NCBI RefSeq assembly: GCF_022376445.1
Contig: NW_025954965.1
Location: forward strand, 868,001-932,000
DNA from: Fomitopsis serialis
Taxonomy: Eukaryota > Basidiomycota > Agaricomycetes > Polyporales > Fomitopsidaceae
Direction of reading: 5' to 3'
DNA length: 64,000 bases
Position numbers and translations under genes: made by a program. The notes under the pieces are model-generated. The model was not told where the DNA came from. It saw nothing but the letters and a program-made list of their open reading frames with translations, and searched no databases. Positions 46,084 to 56,536 of the stretch are shown here, piece by piece (the first letter of the stretch is position 1; each line of letters starts with the position of its first letter).

Positions 46084-46695
46084 CACAGCAAGCATAACAA
46101 AGTATCTGCACGTGCGATACCCTATACGATACCGTATGAAATACTTTAAGTAACCCCGCTCCGGATACTGTATTTGGGGATACCGAAATCGTAGATACTT
46201 TAAGTATCCCAGAATGGAATACATAAAGTTTCCCATTAGGGTATCACAGGCTGGGATACTTAAAGTGTCCGCGCCGATTACGAGTGATGCTGTGACCAGT
46301 CAGCATCCATACTTTCTGGACAATAGATGAAATTGAAGACGATTAGCTCAGATGGGCCATTGATCGCCACACTCGGAACTCGAAGTCTCGCTGGAAGGGA
46401 TTACGTAATACTGGTGGCACAATGCACGGTGGCGGCAAGTCGCGTCGAGTCGCGTCGCGGCAAGTCATCACGCGTCACATCGCGTCGCGGCAGGTCGTGT
46501 CAAGTCGTGTCGCGGCAAGTCGCGTCGCGTCGCGTCGTGTCGTGTCGCGTCGCGTCGTGTCGTGTCGCGTCGTGTCATGTCACGGTGTGGCATGTCATGT
46601 CATCGCGCGGCACGGCATGTCATGTCATGTCATGTCATGTCATGGCGCGTCGTGCAAGCGCCGTGTCATGTCATGTCTCTGTTGTACCGTGTTTG
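46084..46695 (+). repeat. Left arm of the inverted repeat
   Basis: Contains GATAC-type motifs (46117-46270, including the palindrome GATACTTTAAGTATC at 46192-46206) and the pentamer tract at 46437-46675. An ORF at 46327-46710 (MKLKTISSDGPLIATLGTRS...) runs into the pentamers. It is mirrored exactly in the right arm, so it is probably not a real protein. Confidence 0.9.
46437..46675 (+). repeat. Degenerate GTCGC / GTCGT / GTCAT pentamer tract (left)
   Basis: About 240 bases made mostly of 5-base units GTCGC, GTCGT and GTCAT. Units change along the tract, from mainly GTCGC through GTCGT to runs of GTCAT at the inner end. The mirror copy lies at 47447-47685. Confidence 0.85.
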
Positions 46696-46835
46696 CCCCG
46701 ACTCCTTTGATTCCGAGTTGGTGAGTAGTACTGAGTGCCCCCAAGCTTGATTCTTCGATTTGTACAGCTATTACCCATGTAGCTAGATCTATGGCATACC
46801 CCTAATTCATTACCTGTGTTCAGCAACTTGATCAC

Positions 46836-46892
46836 AGCTAGTTGCAGAACATTAGGCGCAGACGAACGCGCGCGACATACGATGACAAATAA
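46836..46892. repeat. Inner diverged inverted repeat, left part
   Basis: AGCTAGTTGCAGAACATTAG and the following bases pair with 47318-47383 on the other strand with several mismatches. Weaker similarity continues to CACCATCATGTTTTTG at 46931-46946 (mirror near 47260). The spacer thus contains older inverted homology in addition to the near-identical arms. Confidence 0.7.
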
Positions 46893-47426
46893 GCGCCGCG
46901 CCACAGTTGACGTTGGTTCATCCACTTCTGCACCATCATGTTTTTGCGGCTTCACGGTCGTCTGCACTAGCACCTGTACCGAGCAATAGCGACGCGGTCA
47001 CGCTCCTCGGACACCGTATTAATGTATATTACATCGAGAGTAGTAACAATGTAACAATGCCTCCCCTACACCGCCACTTGCAGTCAGCTACAATGGACGA
47101 GTCCGACAGACGTCGTAGACCTGGGTGTAGGGGGCAGATACACGTTCAATTGTCTGCGGGCACTGGCCGGTACTCCTGCAAGGCGTCCACGGGATCGTGT
47201 TCAGCGAGTCGCAAGACATGCCTCTCATGACGGCTGCTGCAGGGACAATCGATGCAACACAAAAACATGGTGGTGCGAGGTGTGGTGAGGTGGGTAAACC
47301 GACGTCTTCGTGTGGATAGCGCCTATTTGTCATCATATGTCGCGCGCGTTCATCTGCGCCTAATGTTCTGCAACTAGCTGCAAGAGGACTCGGAGAAATG
47401 ACCAGCTCGAGAGAGTGGCTCCAAGA

Positions 47427-48038
47427 CAAACACGGTACAACAGAGACATGACATGACACGGCGCTTGCACGACGCGCCATGACATGACATGACATGACAT
47501 GACATGCCGTGCCGCGCGATGACATGACATGCCACACCGTGACATGACACGACGCGACGCGACACGACGCGACGCGACACGACACGACGCGACGCGACGC
47601 GACTTGCCGCGACACGACTTGACACGACCTGCCGCGACGCGACGTGACGCGTGATGACTTGCCGCGACGCGACTCGACGCGACTTGCCGCCACCGTGCAT
47701 TGTGCCACCAGTATTACGTAATCCCTTCCAGCGAGACTTCGAGTTCCGAGTGTGGCGATCAATGGCCCATCTGAGCTAATCGTCTTCAATTTCATCTATT
47801 GTCCAGAAAGTATGGATGCTGACTGGTCACAGCATCACTCGTAATCGGCGCGGACACTTTAAGTATCCCAGCCTGTGATACCCTAATGGGAAACTTTATG
47901 TATTCCATTCTGGGATACTTAAAGTATCTACGATTTCGGTATCCCCAAATACAGTATCTGGAGCGGGGTTACTTAAAGTATTTCATACGGTATCGTATAG
48001 GGTATCGCACGTGCAGATACTTTGTTATGCTTGCTGTG
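47427..48038 (-). repeat. Right arm of the inverted repeat
   Basis: Reverse complement of the left arm; paired coordinates sum to 94122. The observed differences are C/T or G/A changes, for example CCGCTCCGG against CCGCTCCAG and CACATCGCG against CACGTCGCG. Confidence 0.9.
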
Positions 48039-49650
48039 TCTCATCCACGGTGGCCCGCCATGTATTGTCCACCCTATTAGCACTGCGAGCCCAGGTCCCC
48101 GAGGCAGAGAATGAGAAGCAGAAGCGACCGACACCGTCGTGACAGTTCTATGGCATGGTCGGAGATGTTATCGCGTCCGCGATTCTGAGAGCAAACCTGA
48201 TAAGCAAGTGCACAGTAGATAGAAGCACGCAGCTTCAAGGCAGCTGTGCCATCTATTCCATCGCAGAGTTAGTGTGCCGGTTCTAGTCCACCCAGTTCGC
48301 ACCTCAAACCCAACTCGCAGAGCCTATGAGTTCATAGAGCAGTTCCATTCGCACCATGGCTCCCTAGAATTTGAGGGTGAGTGAGCGAGACTCGAGCTCC
48401 GGTGTTTCATTCATGAGGGTTTACCGCCAGAAGGTCGTATGGTCCGAACGTGCCTCTATACAGGGATGGATTAGTCTTGTGGTGACATTGGTGGCTGAAG
48501 AGTGCCTGAGTTCGTCAGGTCGAATAGACGTACCGCGTGGTCAACTTGCTGCATATCGGACTACAATGACGGGGTTGGTCGACTTCGGGCGGGTCTCCAG
48601 CGAGCAATAGTCTTGAGCTGCAACAGACTTGCACTTTGGGATTAGCGCGCCATTCGAAGAGGAACGACAAGACATCCGCGTGAACCTTGGATTATTTCGC
48701 ATGAACGCCTCGAAGTAGGTGCTAGACCGGCCTGACATTATTGGACTCGATAGCACAGAATTGCGAGCTAACGGTGTATGTCTGTGGGTCCACACTCTAG
48801 ACCGAGCAAGGCGTGCACGTTCGTCGCTTCTCCCAAGGAGATCGCACAATGCGTGAAGAGCGAACCCCTGGATACCTGCGCAGTGTGGATCGTGCGACCG
48901 ATTGGCACAGCCTACGTGTGGCTCGTCCGCGTTCTGGCGGGCGAAGGGCGTTGAAGAAGCTCTACAGCCAACGAGCTCAGCGTCTCGGCGCCTCGAGGCC
49001 TCCACCTGCGGAGGAAGATACGCCCGCGCGCTCCAGCACGTTGGCGGCGGTACGGCCAGGCGCGACCTCCCACTGGCACTGGCAGGGGTCGCGGATAAGA
49101 GCGTGGGCTACGGTGACGTGGCCATGTCGAGGGTTCGGCCGTCACGGTGTCGTACGCGTTGTTATTCAGGGCCTTGAGAATGCCTGGCGAGGCAGCGGGA
49201 GACAACCGCCGAGAACCCCATTTCGTGGGTATCATCCCGGGTCCGACCTGGCAAGGCACGTTCGGGACCAAAGGATGCCTGAAACTCTGTACATGTGAGC
49301 TCGGCCGGTGATCTAGGGCCGACTCACCATGGGTATTCCTTCGTATATATCAAATGAAGGGTGTGATGGGAACGCGCATGCCCAAACTTGACTTGAGGGA
49401 GGCCGACCAGCCACCTATCCACCAGGCGACGTCAAGCGTGTCCGTAAAGTGCAGCGCGCAGCGAGAGCGGAGACGTCCGAGCTACAGCTGACAGCGTTCG
49501 CACGCGGGGGACGAGTGCACGCACTGCGCATACGCAACGCACGTGCTTCCGCCTCGAGTGCCCCGCGTCTTCCCAGGTCAAAACTCGCTAGCCCTGATGT
49601 CAGTGCAAAGGTTCCCCTCCCTCGGGGCGGTGTACCCCAGTGTACCCCCG

Positions 49651-49685
49651 AAAACGCGGCGATCCGGGAAAACGCGGCGATCCGG
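49651..49685. repeat. 18-base tandem duplication
   Basis: AAAACGCGGCGATCCGG is present twice in tandem with an 18-base period. Confidence 0.85.
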
Positions 49686-52600
49686 CCGCATGCGGAAAGC
49701 GTTTCGTCGGAAGCCACCACGCTCTGCAGCGCGAGCTGATGCGCAGACACAACTGCGCGGTGCGTGGTGAGCCTAGCGCGAGCAGTGGCGGCATAAACAG
49801 ACTTACGAGTGCAGTCTGGGGCCAGGGCGATCGTCGCGCAGCCGTGTATGGCGGTCGTTTCTCAGAAAGGCAGCGAAAGAGGGTGCGGAGGACGATCTTC
49901 ACCTGGATGCACGGACGCATCTCGGAAGTCCCGGGGACCGAAGGGAAACGAAACGTGCTACGTGTCGTGGAAGGCAACGCAAGCTCAGCGAACGCTACCG
50001 CCGAATGTGAGTTTCCCAGCGCAGAGCAGCGTCGTCACAGCGTGCCGCTACCAGCTGATGGAGACACCTCGGTAAAATGCGAGGTTAGGCCTGTCCAATG
50101 CGAGATGGTTATGTCCGGGGCCGAACATACCGGAATGATGCATGCGCACGGACAGGGTGACTGGGGAACGCGTCCTCGCCTGCCCGGGACTTTCGTGGGT
50201 TCTCTTGCAGGCGATTTAAAACCAGTTACATACCCGGACCGTAAGCAAACGCGATACGCACCGGCCAACACGCTCACCATCGACCAACCACTCGAGCGTC
50301 CGCGCCAGCCCCGAGCCCGAGCGCGCTCTCCCGATCCCGATCACAATCACGGAAGCATCGTCTCCTCGGCATCTTGCCTCTCTCGCCGCCTCGGGCATTC
50401 TCCGAATCAAAGTCGACTCGCTCGTGCCTGCGCTGGGCAGCGCTGCGGACAGATTTTCTCTTATCTGTATGACGCGCGGTGCCTCGTGTGGCCTGCATCG
50501 ATGCTGCTAAGCACCCGCTACGCGACGTGCCCAAGCAGCACCCAAGAATTATCGACATAATACTCGGGCGCAAATGGGCGTCGGCAGACGCGTTACGGGA
50601 CCCAAGCCCACGTACGGAACCCCAGAAGGCGCCGACGCGAAATGGCCATCACTTTGCTGGCAGGCCAAGAGACGGGATGCGGGGACGCGCCCAAAGGGAG
50701 GCGGACATGCACGGATCATGGCCGGGGTGGTAAAGAATCTGTTGTATGGATGATGGGCGGATATGAACGTGCATTTGTCGGCCCAATGGACATGCGACAG
50801 TTGCTTTGGGTACGATGGGCGAGCCCTCGAATGCAAAGCTGTTAGCGTAGGCCTGAGGCATGCCGGGAGCGATCGCGATGGACGTCCGTCGCGGAGAGAC
50901 TCAGAGAAGGCCGGTCAAGATAGCTTCTATTGGGCTTCTGTACCACGCGAATCCTGTGTGGCATACAAATTGTACGAACCAACACGCCGCGTACAGACAT
51001 GCGTGCACCACCACCATGGCACAAGCGAGGGATGCCAGTGGGTTGAGGGCTTGCTCTTGGTATTGGGAACATCGGAGAGTGGCTGAGGGCGAGCGGTACG
51101 ATTCGGCGTCCTGTGTAGGAGATTGCCGTAAATATTGTCGGTTGTCGGTGTCAGATTTGACATACAAGTTCCATGCCCTGTCGCAAAGCCGCATCACGAC
51201 CGTTGGCAACCCATCGCCGCTATGTCAGCGAGGGACGAGTCACTAGTCAGGCCTTCAGAGATCGGGAGATGCCGTGCTTTGTTACCAGTTTTGGTGAGCA
51301 GTCTGAGATACGATCAACCCACCGTCGGCCGAGCCGTGTCCCGCCAGCGACCGACGGACAATGTCAGCGATGCGCGAAGCCAAGGACGATCTGCAGAGAA
51401 AGCTCTCCATCATCGTAGTACTTCGCCTCCGTCTTCTGCGCCGCTACGTCAGTAGACGAGGACCCCGAGAGCTTCCCCACGGGGCTCGCGGCGGCACCGT
51501 ATTCCGCCTACGCCACCGAGCCCAGAGATCAGACCTTTCTATCAGCTGGGGGCGCGGAACCAAATCGTCGTCGATGCTTGGTCGACGCTCCTGAGGCAAG
51601 GGGTCGCGTGCCGTCTGCAGAGGGCTGTGGGCGAAGGTAACGGTTGTCGGAGTCGCGAGCGAGAGGCACAATGTTTAGCTTGCCTGTTGTAAAGTGGGCG
51701 GACATACTAGTAGGGCCTGGACTGCCAAGGTATAGGAGAACGCACCCTGAATATGAAGGCTGCTACAGGGTGGTCGGGAGCTGACGCGACAGGACAAGGC
51801 AGTGATCAGTACAATCTATGCGCGTCGCCAATGCATGCATCCTCGGACTCATAACATGCCCGCAGAGTAGTCTATGGCATACTCGCCTACTCGCCTACAG
51901 ATGCTTGACGAGAGAGAAGCGCGCCCGTACGTCAAGCGTCACGTAGCAGGGCGACGTGCATGGCTTGTTGCGGGCCCGGGTGCGGCTTGGCCTGAGCTTG
52001 AGAAGATCTGGTGCCCGATTATTCCTTCATGCCGCATCTCGAAGGATAATAAACCGCTAGAAAGCTACGATGCAGAGGGCACGGAATGACTTCACGTCGG
52101 AAGAGGCGGAGAGCGGTGCAACGGAGAAGCCCGGGATAGTACTGCTGGAGCCACAGGGGCGAGCTTCTGGAACGGGCAGGATATGTGACAAGGCTTATTC
52201 AGGTTCAGAGAGACGATGGAGTCAGGACAAGACCGAGACGGCGACGACTCAGCGTTGTCTGAGAGCGAGCGATGGCTGCGCACCCGAGGCGACGCGTGTT
52301 GCGGGAACCGGGACAATGTTTCGGAGGAGGTTACGGACAGGCCAAGGGCGCGACGAGCCAACGCGTCAGTGCGCAGACCACGTTCGTGGACGCGCGTCGC
52401 CCGGAGCGCTGGCCAAGGACCAATTCCGGTGCTGTTGTTGCGCGGCCTGTTCGAGCACTGGCTGATGGATGGGAGAGGGGTCTGTTGGTGGACGGATCCC
52501 ACGACGTCCCGCGACGAATGAGATGGATCGGGATGGGCGAATGTGTCGGGGGCGCTGGAGGACGGGTCACGGGGCAGGATCTGAGAGGCCGGGAGGAGCT

Positions 52601-52869
52601 TGTCTGCCCAGCCTGAGCGAGGAAGAGAACGCAGGGGACGGAGCCTGTCGGGGAGAAGGGGACGAAGGGCGGGCTCGCGGAGGACGTCGTGGCTGGGCGG
52701 GCACGGTATCAGCTGGACGCAGTGCGCAAGGCGCGCTCGCACGTGTTTGTGGGCGCCGGGCCCCCGGGGAGTGCGATCGAGAGGGAGAGAGCGCCCAGGG
52801 GCCCAGAGAGGCAAGAGGAGAGGTCTTGTAAGGCGCGACGGGAGCTGGAGCGATACGCGACGAGCAGCC

Positions 52870-52999
52870 CAAGCACTCCTCCTCCTCCCTTTTCACCCGC
52901 CACTCTCTCCTTCCCCTTCCCCCCCTTCTTCACTTCGCCCTTTCCCTTTCCTATACATACTCACCCTTCCCTCCTCTTCTCTCGGTCTGCCACCCAGCC
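52870..52999 (+). promoter_or_regulatory. Pyrimidine-rich leader of the gene at 53000
   Basis: A near-continuous C/T run (CCTCCTCCTCCC, CCTTCCCCTTCCCCCC, CCCTTTCCCTTTCC) precedes CTATACATACTCACC and the ATG at 53000. CT-rich blocks just upstream of the start are typical of strongly expressed basidiomycete genes. Confidence 0.6.
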
Positions 53000-55207
53000 A
53001 TGGCCGCCGTACTTTCTCCATCACATTACGGGCCCGCGCACGGCATACTCATCAACCGTTCGCCCTCCGTCTCGCCCTACCACCATTCCGTGCCATTGCC
53101 CCCCTTAGTCCCCTCAAATCCTTCCCTCTCGTCATCTACATCCTCGGCCTCTGACCTTGCCACCGACTCCGACTACTATTCATCAAGCAGCGCGACAACG
53201 TCAAGCCGTCCAGGTCGCCTGCCCCATGATGCCCACGAGTCCAAGCCGCGCTCCGGCTCAGCACCCAACTCGCGTCGCATCCGCTTCGCTCCCCTCCCTG
53301 ACCCTCGCCGTAACATCTTCATCGCAGTCGGCGCCAACCCCGACCTGCCCTCCGTCCTCCTTGACGACGCCGCGGGCGACGACGAGCAAAAGCCAAGCCA
53401 GAACTTCGATGCGCCGTCCACCGGCGAACCCGCGACGCCAAGTTTCAAGGACCAATACGCCAAGGTCAAGTCGGCGCCCGCCGGCTCGCTCCTCTTTCGT
53501 CCTGACGACCTCGCCGCGGCGGGCTCGACCCCGACGCTGGGGAGCACCGCCACCATCACTCCTCATTCCGCGACCTTCCCATCTGAGCTCGGCGGCGAGT
53601 GGAACCACGTCCCCTACTCGCCCCGCCCGTCTAGCCTAAACTTCCCCGACGACATCCCTCGGAGATCCAACAGTGCATCTGCGAAATGGTCGAAGAAGTT
53701 CCTCAAACCGCTTCTGGGGCCCTTGGCGTCATCGTCGGGCAGGGGACGCTCCACCGACGACCTTCGCACCCCGGGTTCCACCACAAGTCTCAACAGCATG
53801 GTGCCGCTCACGCCCCAGAGTACAGGTGGTTCCACGGTGGACAGTCGCCGTCCAGCCATTACCTCGCCCAGGCCCTTGGACAAGAAGTCCAAGAAGAAGC
53901 GCGAGAAGGGCCCTGAGCCCGATTGGGTGCGCGAATTTGGACAACCCCTCTACCGCTGGTCGAGTGAAGACCCGACGCTGAGCAAGAAGGGCCGCGTCTC
54001 GGAGATGCGGGAAGCGGCATCAGACAGTGCAAAAGAGCGTGACAGCCGCCCTCGCTCGAGAAGTGCGAACGGCACTCGGCTGCTCAACGGGCGCGTCTAC
54101 GGTGCCAAGAGGTTTAACAACGCCAACCCCTTCGCCAATGCCAGGTGTGTGCGCATGCATCAACAGTCTCACCTCAGACATGCTGACTCTTTCGCTTTCA
54201 GATCCGAGGAGCCCAGGTTCGTCGAGTGGGGCTATGGCGGTATGGGCAGCGTACAATCGAACGGTGTCGGCGCAAATATCTGGGCAAAGGTCCAGTCCAG
54301 CGGAGGTGTCAGTGTTGGCGCGCATGAATCCGCGAGCAAATCGCGTCCAAGCTCAGCTCGCGACGATGACGATGACGGCAGCGGGATGGCCTGGGTGCAG
54401 AAGCGGCGCGCACGGAAAGAACAAGAGCGGAAGAAGACGGAGAGTTCTGAGCAGACGACGAGCACGGTAGCGGAGGAGCCGCCACCTGCGACCGAGCCTC
54501 ATGCGAGTGGATCTGATTTTGACCCGCCGGCCGGGAAGGAGGACACCGCGCCGGAGCAGGTGTTGTCGGTTTCGCCTACCCAGCTGGACGCGGCTCTTCC
54601 GGAAGGGAGGGATACGCCAACGAAGGAACAGCACATGCTCCAGGCCGTGACGCTGCCGCCTGTTCATCACCATCATCACCATCGTGGGCCCTCGTATGGT
54701 ACGCTGGAGAGGGTGTCAAGTGCGATCAGGGTCGAGGCGGAACGTAAAGACAGCACTGACACTGTACGCGACCATCGCCTGCACCCCGCTCAGGAACAAC
54801 AACAGGGCGCCGAGGTGACCGCAGAGGTCGAGGACGCCAGACCGCGTGCAGATAGCGTGAGCTCCAAGACCAGTGCGGAGTCTAGCTCGAGTTCTAGCTC
54901 GGGCAACGACGACGCCGATGAGGAGGACCTCGAGAGCCCGCAGGGCGGCGAGGAGGAAGATGAGGAGGACATGGACGAGGAACTCGAGGTTCGTTCATCT
55001 TGCAGTTGTACCCATCGCTCCTGGCGCGTGCCCAGGAGTTACCCCGGGCGTCGCCCGACGATCGTTCGGTCATCCGCTGTATGTGGGCTTTGCGCTGACT
55101 GCATGTGTTCACAGGAGCGTGCCCGTCTGACTGCCCTCGGCGCTGGAGTTGAGAAGATCAGCCGGCATAAGGAGAGCACGCCAGTGCCGGAGGCTGGTCC
55201 TGAATAA
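53000..55207 (+). CDS. Low-complexity conserved fungal protein of unknown function
   Basis: The start at 53000 gives MAAVLSPSHYGPAHGILINR. Most of the protein is Ser/Pro/Thr-rich, with short ordered islands: SRRIRFAPLPDPRRNIFIAV, EWNHVPYSPRPSSLNFPDD, SAKWSKKFLKPLLG, GRVYGAKRFNNANPFANAR, EEPRFVEWGYGGMGSV, GMAWVQKRRARKEQERKK, and a final ERARLTALGAGVEKISRHKE. A His run (VHHHHHHRG) and a long Glu/Asp run precede the end. Two introns are likely, at 54145-54201 (between FANAR and SEEP) and about 54988-55110 (between DEELE and ERAR). Without them the frame stays open but adds Cys-rich filler. Composition suggests a disordered regulatory or scaffold protein with basic, possibly phosphorylated segments. 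I do not recognise a named family. Confidence 0.8.
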   Translation: MAAVLSPSHYGPAHGILINRSPSVSPYHHSVPLPPLVPSNPSLSSSTSSASDLATDSDYYSSSSATTSSRPGRLPHDAHESKPRSGSAPNSRRIRFAPLPDPRRNIFIAVGANPDLPSVLLDDAAGDDEQKPSQNFDAPSTGEPATPSFKDQYAKVKSAPAGSLLFRPDDLAAAGSTPTLGSTATITPHSATFPSELGGEWNHVPYSPRPSSLNFPDDIPRRSNSASAKWSKKFLKPLLGPLASSSGRGRSTDDLRTPGSTTSLNSMVPLTPQSTGGSTVDSRRPAITSPRPLDKKSKKKREKGPEPDWVREFGQPLYRWSSEDPTLSKKGRVSEMREAASDSAKERDSRPRSRSANGTRLLNGRVYGAKRFNNANPFANARCVRMHQQSHLRHADSFAFRSEEPRFVEWGYGGMGSVQSNGVGANIWAKVQSSGGVSVGAHESASKSRPSSARDDDDDGSGMAWVQKRRARKEQERKKTESSEQTTSTVAEEPPPATEPHASGSDFDPPAGKEDTAPEQVLSVSPTQLDAALPEGRDTPTKEQHMLQAVTLPPVHHHHHHRGPSYGTLERVSSAIRVEAERKDSTDTVRDHRLHPAQEQQQGAEVTAEVEDARPRADSVSSKTSAESSSSSSSGNDDADEEDLESPQGGEEEDEEDMDEELEVRSSCSCTHRSWRVPRSYPGRRPTIVRSSAVCGLCADCMCSQERARLTALGAGVEKISRHKESTPVPEAGPE

Positions 55208-56536
55208 GCGCCGGATCGCCGTGTATTATAGCCCGCTCGAGCGATCGCTTTGCACTGCAGAGCAACGCTCCGAGCCGACCAAAACGGAGCGGCCAGATGC
55301 GCCGCGGGAACACGGAGGGCGCGCCATGAGCGATGGGATGGGGAGAGGGCACCGTTAGGGTGCTCTCGTGCAGTAGATTGTGCCTTTATTATCGGCCTGC
55401 ACCTCCAACGCGGAGTCCCACTTGTGGGCGACTAGAGCAGTCCTGTCGCCCGCACGTCTCTCATCGCCGCCGCCCCTTCGACGTATATCCGCCGTATCGC
55501 CGCACTCACTTTCCTTTGCATATAGTCTCACTTTAGGTCCTACGCCTGGACCATTGTATCATGCTCATATCGACTGGACGTCGACTCTCCGCCTACGCCT
55601 GCTTCGCCGGTCGTCGGCGTCCCCTTTACCATATAATTCCGGATCGTCACCTTTCGCCTACCATCCACCGTGCTGTGCATACCGTTTTCCTGGACATTGG
55701 CCGTGCCCCACCACCCCACTCTACTTGTAACAGTTAATCTGCCATCTGCTTCCATCGTGCCAGTTCGTCAGCTCTGCGCCCTGCTGGCCCCGCCGCCGCC
55801 ACGGCGATCCCGCCTAATCCCTACTCTCATCGCTGCATAGTTGCTTGGGTCCTTTCTGGCACGCGGCCGGTCTGCTCGCTCACAGAGCTGGTGATATACG
55901 GTCTATGCCCTATGCCCACCCATATGCTCTCCTCGTCGTCGCCGTCATCATCGCATCCCAGCCTAGCAATCGCCGAGTGCTCACTCCGTCCTCGAGCGGG
56001 CTCTCCGTTCGAGCCACTGGGTCCGTCGGGTTGCTTGAGCTTGTCTGCTGTGCAATTACCCTTATCGCAGGTATTTATTCGCTCGCATCGTCATCCCATC
56101 TCCACCCATCATCCCCCATCGCTGTCCATCTTGGATCCTGACTGCACATCCCTGTTCGCTTCTCGCCCTATGATACTTGACTGGATCTCCTCCGTTTAGA
56201 ACTCCCCCCGTGCTCCGTAATGCGCGACAGCAGCTTGCTCCTTTTCGTCGTCGTCGTCGTCGTCGTCGTTGTCCTCGTCACCGGTAGTTTCGCCAGTTGT
56301 ATTTTGTACATACGTCATTTGGAATTCATCGTCGGACGGTGCGTTGTCGTAGTTCATGCATCGAGATGCGCAAGTTCGTGGTGTCACCTTAGTCGGTGAA
56401 GTGTGTACGACGAACTGCGATGCCGTGATCCTACGTAGGTGTACATCTACACTTTTACGAGCCCCATACATGACCCTGCAAGATACAATGAAACAATGCG
56501 GATTGCGCCAACCCGCTAGCGGCTGCCCCGTGAATT
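55208..56536. other. Intergenic between convergent genes, about 1.3 kb
   Basis: CT-rich in its first half with short unsupported ORFs. A run of GTCGTCGTC (CGT trinucleotide repeat) occurs at about 56247-56271. No gene claimed. Confidence 0.45.

Larger units (their letters stand above)
46084..48038. mobile_element. Long inverted-repeat element, candidate non-autonomous DNA transposon
   Basis: Two arms of 612 bases, 46084-46695 and 47427-48038, are reverse complements with only about three differences noticed and no length change. The spacer is 731 bases. The outer ends read CACAGCAAGC. TCT flanks both sides (46081-46083 and 48039-48041), a possible 3-base target duplication. Arms contain GATAC/GTATC motifs in both orientations near the ends, then a GTCGC/GTCAT pentamer tract. 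Three-base duplications, CAC ends and subterminal repeats recall CACTA-type elements, but no transposase was found and three bases can match by chance. It may instead be a segmental inverted duplication. Confidence 0.65.
48039..52999. other. Gene-poor, GC-rich stretch of about 5 kb
   Basis: No gene recognised. Long ORFs exist (for example 49640-50560 plus, 52092-52814 minus), but they have no motifs, lie in CpG-rich DNA where open frames arise easily, and start at non-ATG codons or overlap each other. An 18-base tandem duplication lies at 49651-49685. The last 150 bases are a pyrimidine-rich leader for the gene at 53000. It may be a large regulatory region, an unrecognised lineage-specific gene, or old repeats. 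Confidence 0.5.

Noticed and set aside
46327..46710. ORF MKLKTISSDG... repeated on the other strand at 47088-47795
   Set aside because: It is duplicated only because the DNA is an inverted repeat. Most of it translates the GTCGC pentamer as Arg/Val/Ser filler, so it is unlikely to be a protein.
49640..50560. 306-residue ORF on the plus strand
   Set aside because: It begins at a GTG codon, has no motif or domain, and lies in CpG-rich DNA where long open frames occur by chance.
52092..52814. 240-residue minus-strand ORF
   Set aside because: Overlaps several other open frames in the GC-rich region and shows Pro/Arg/Ser bias from base composition.
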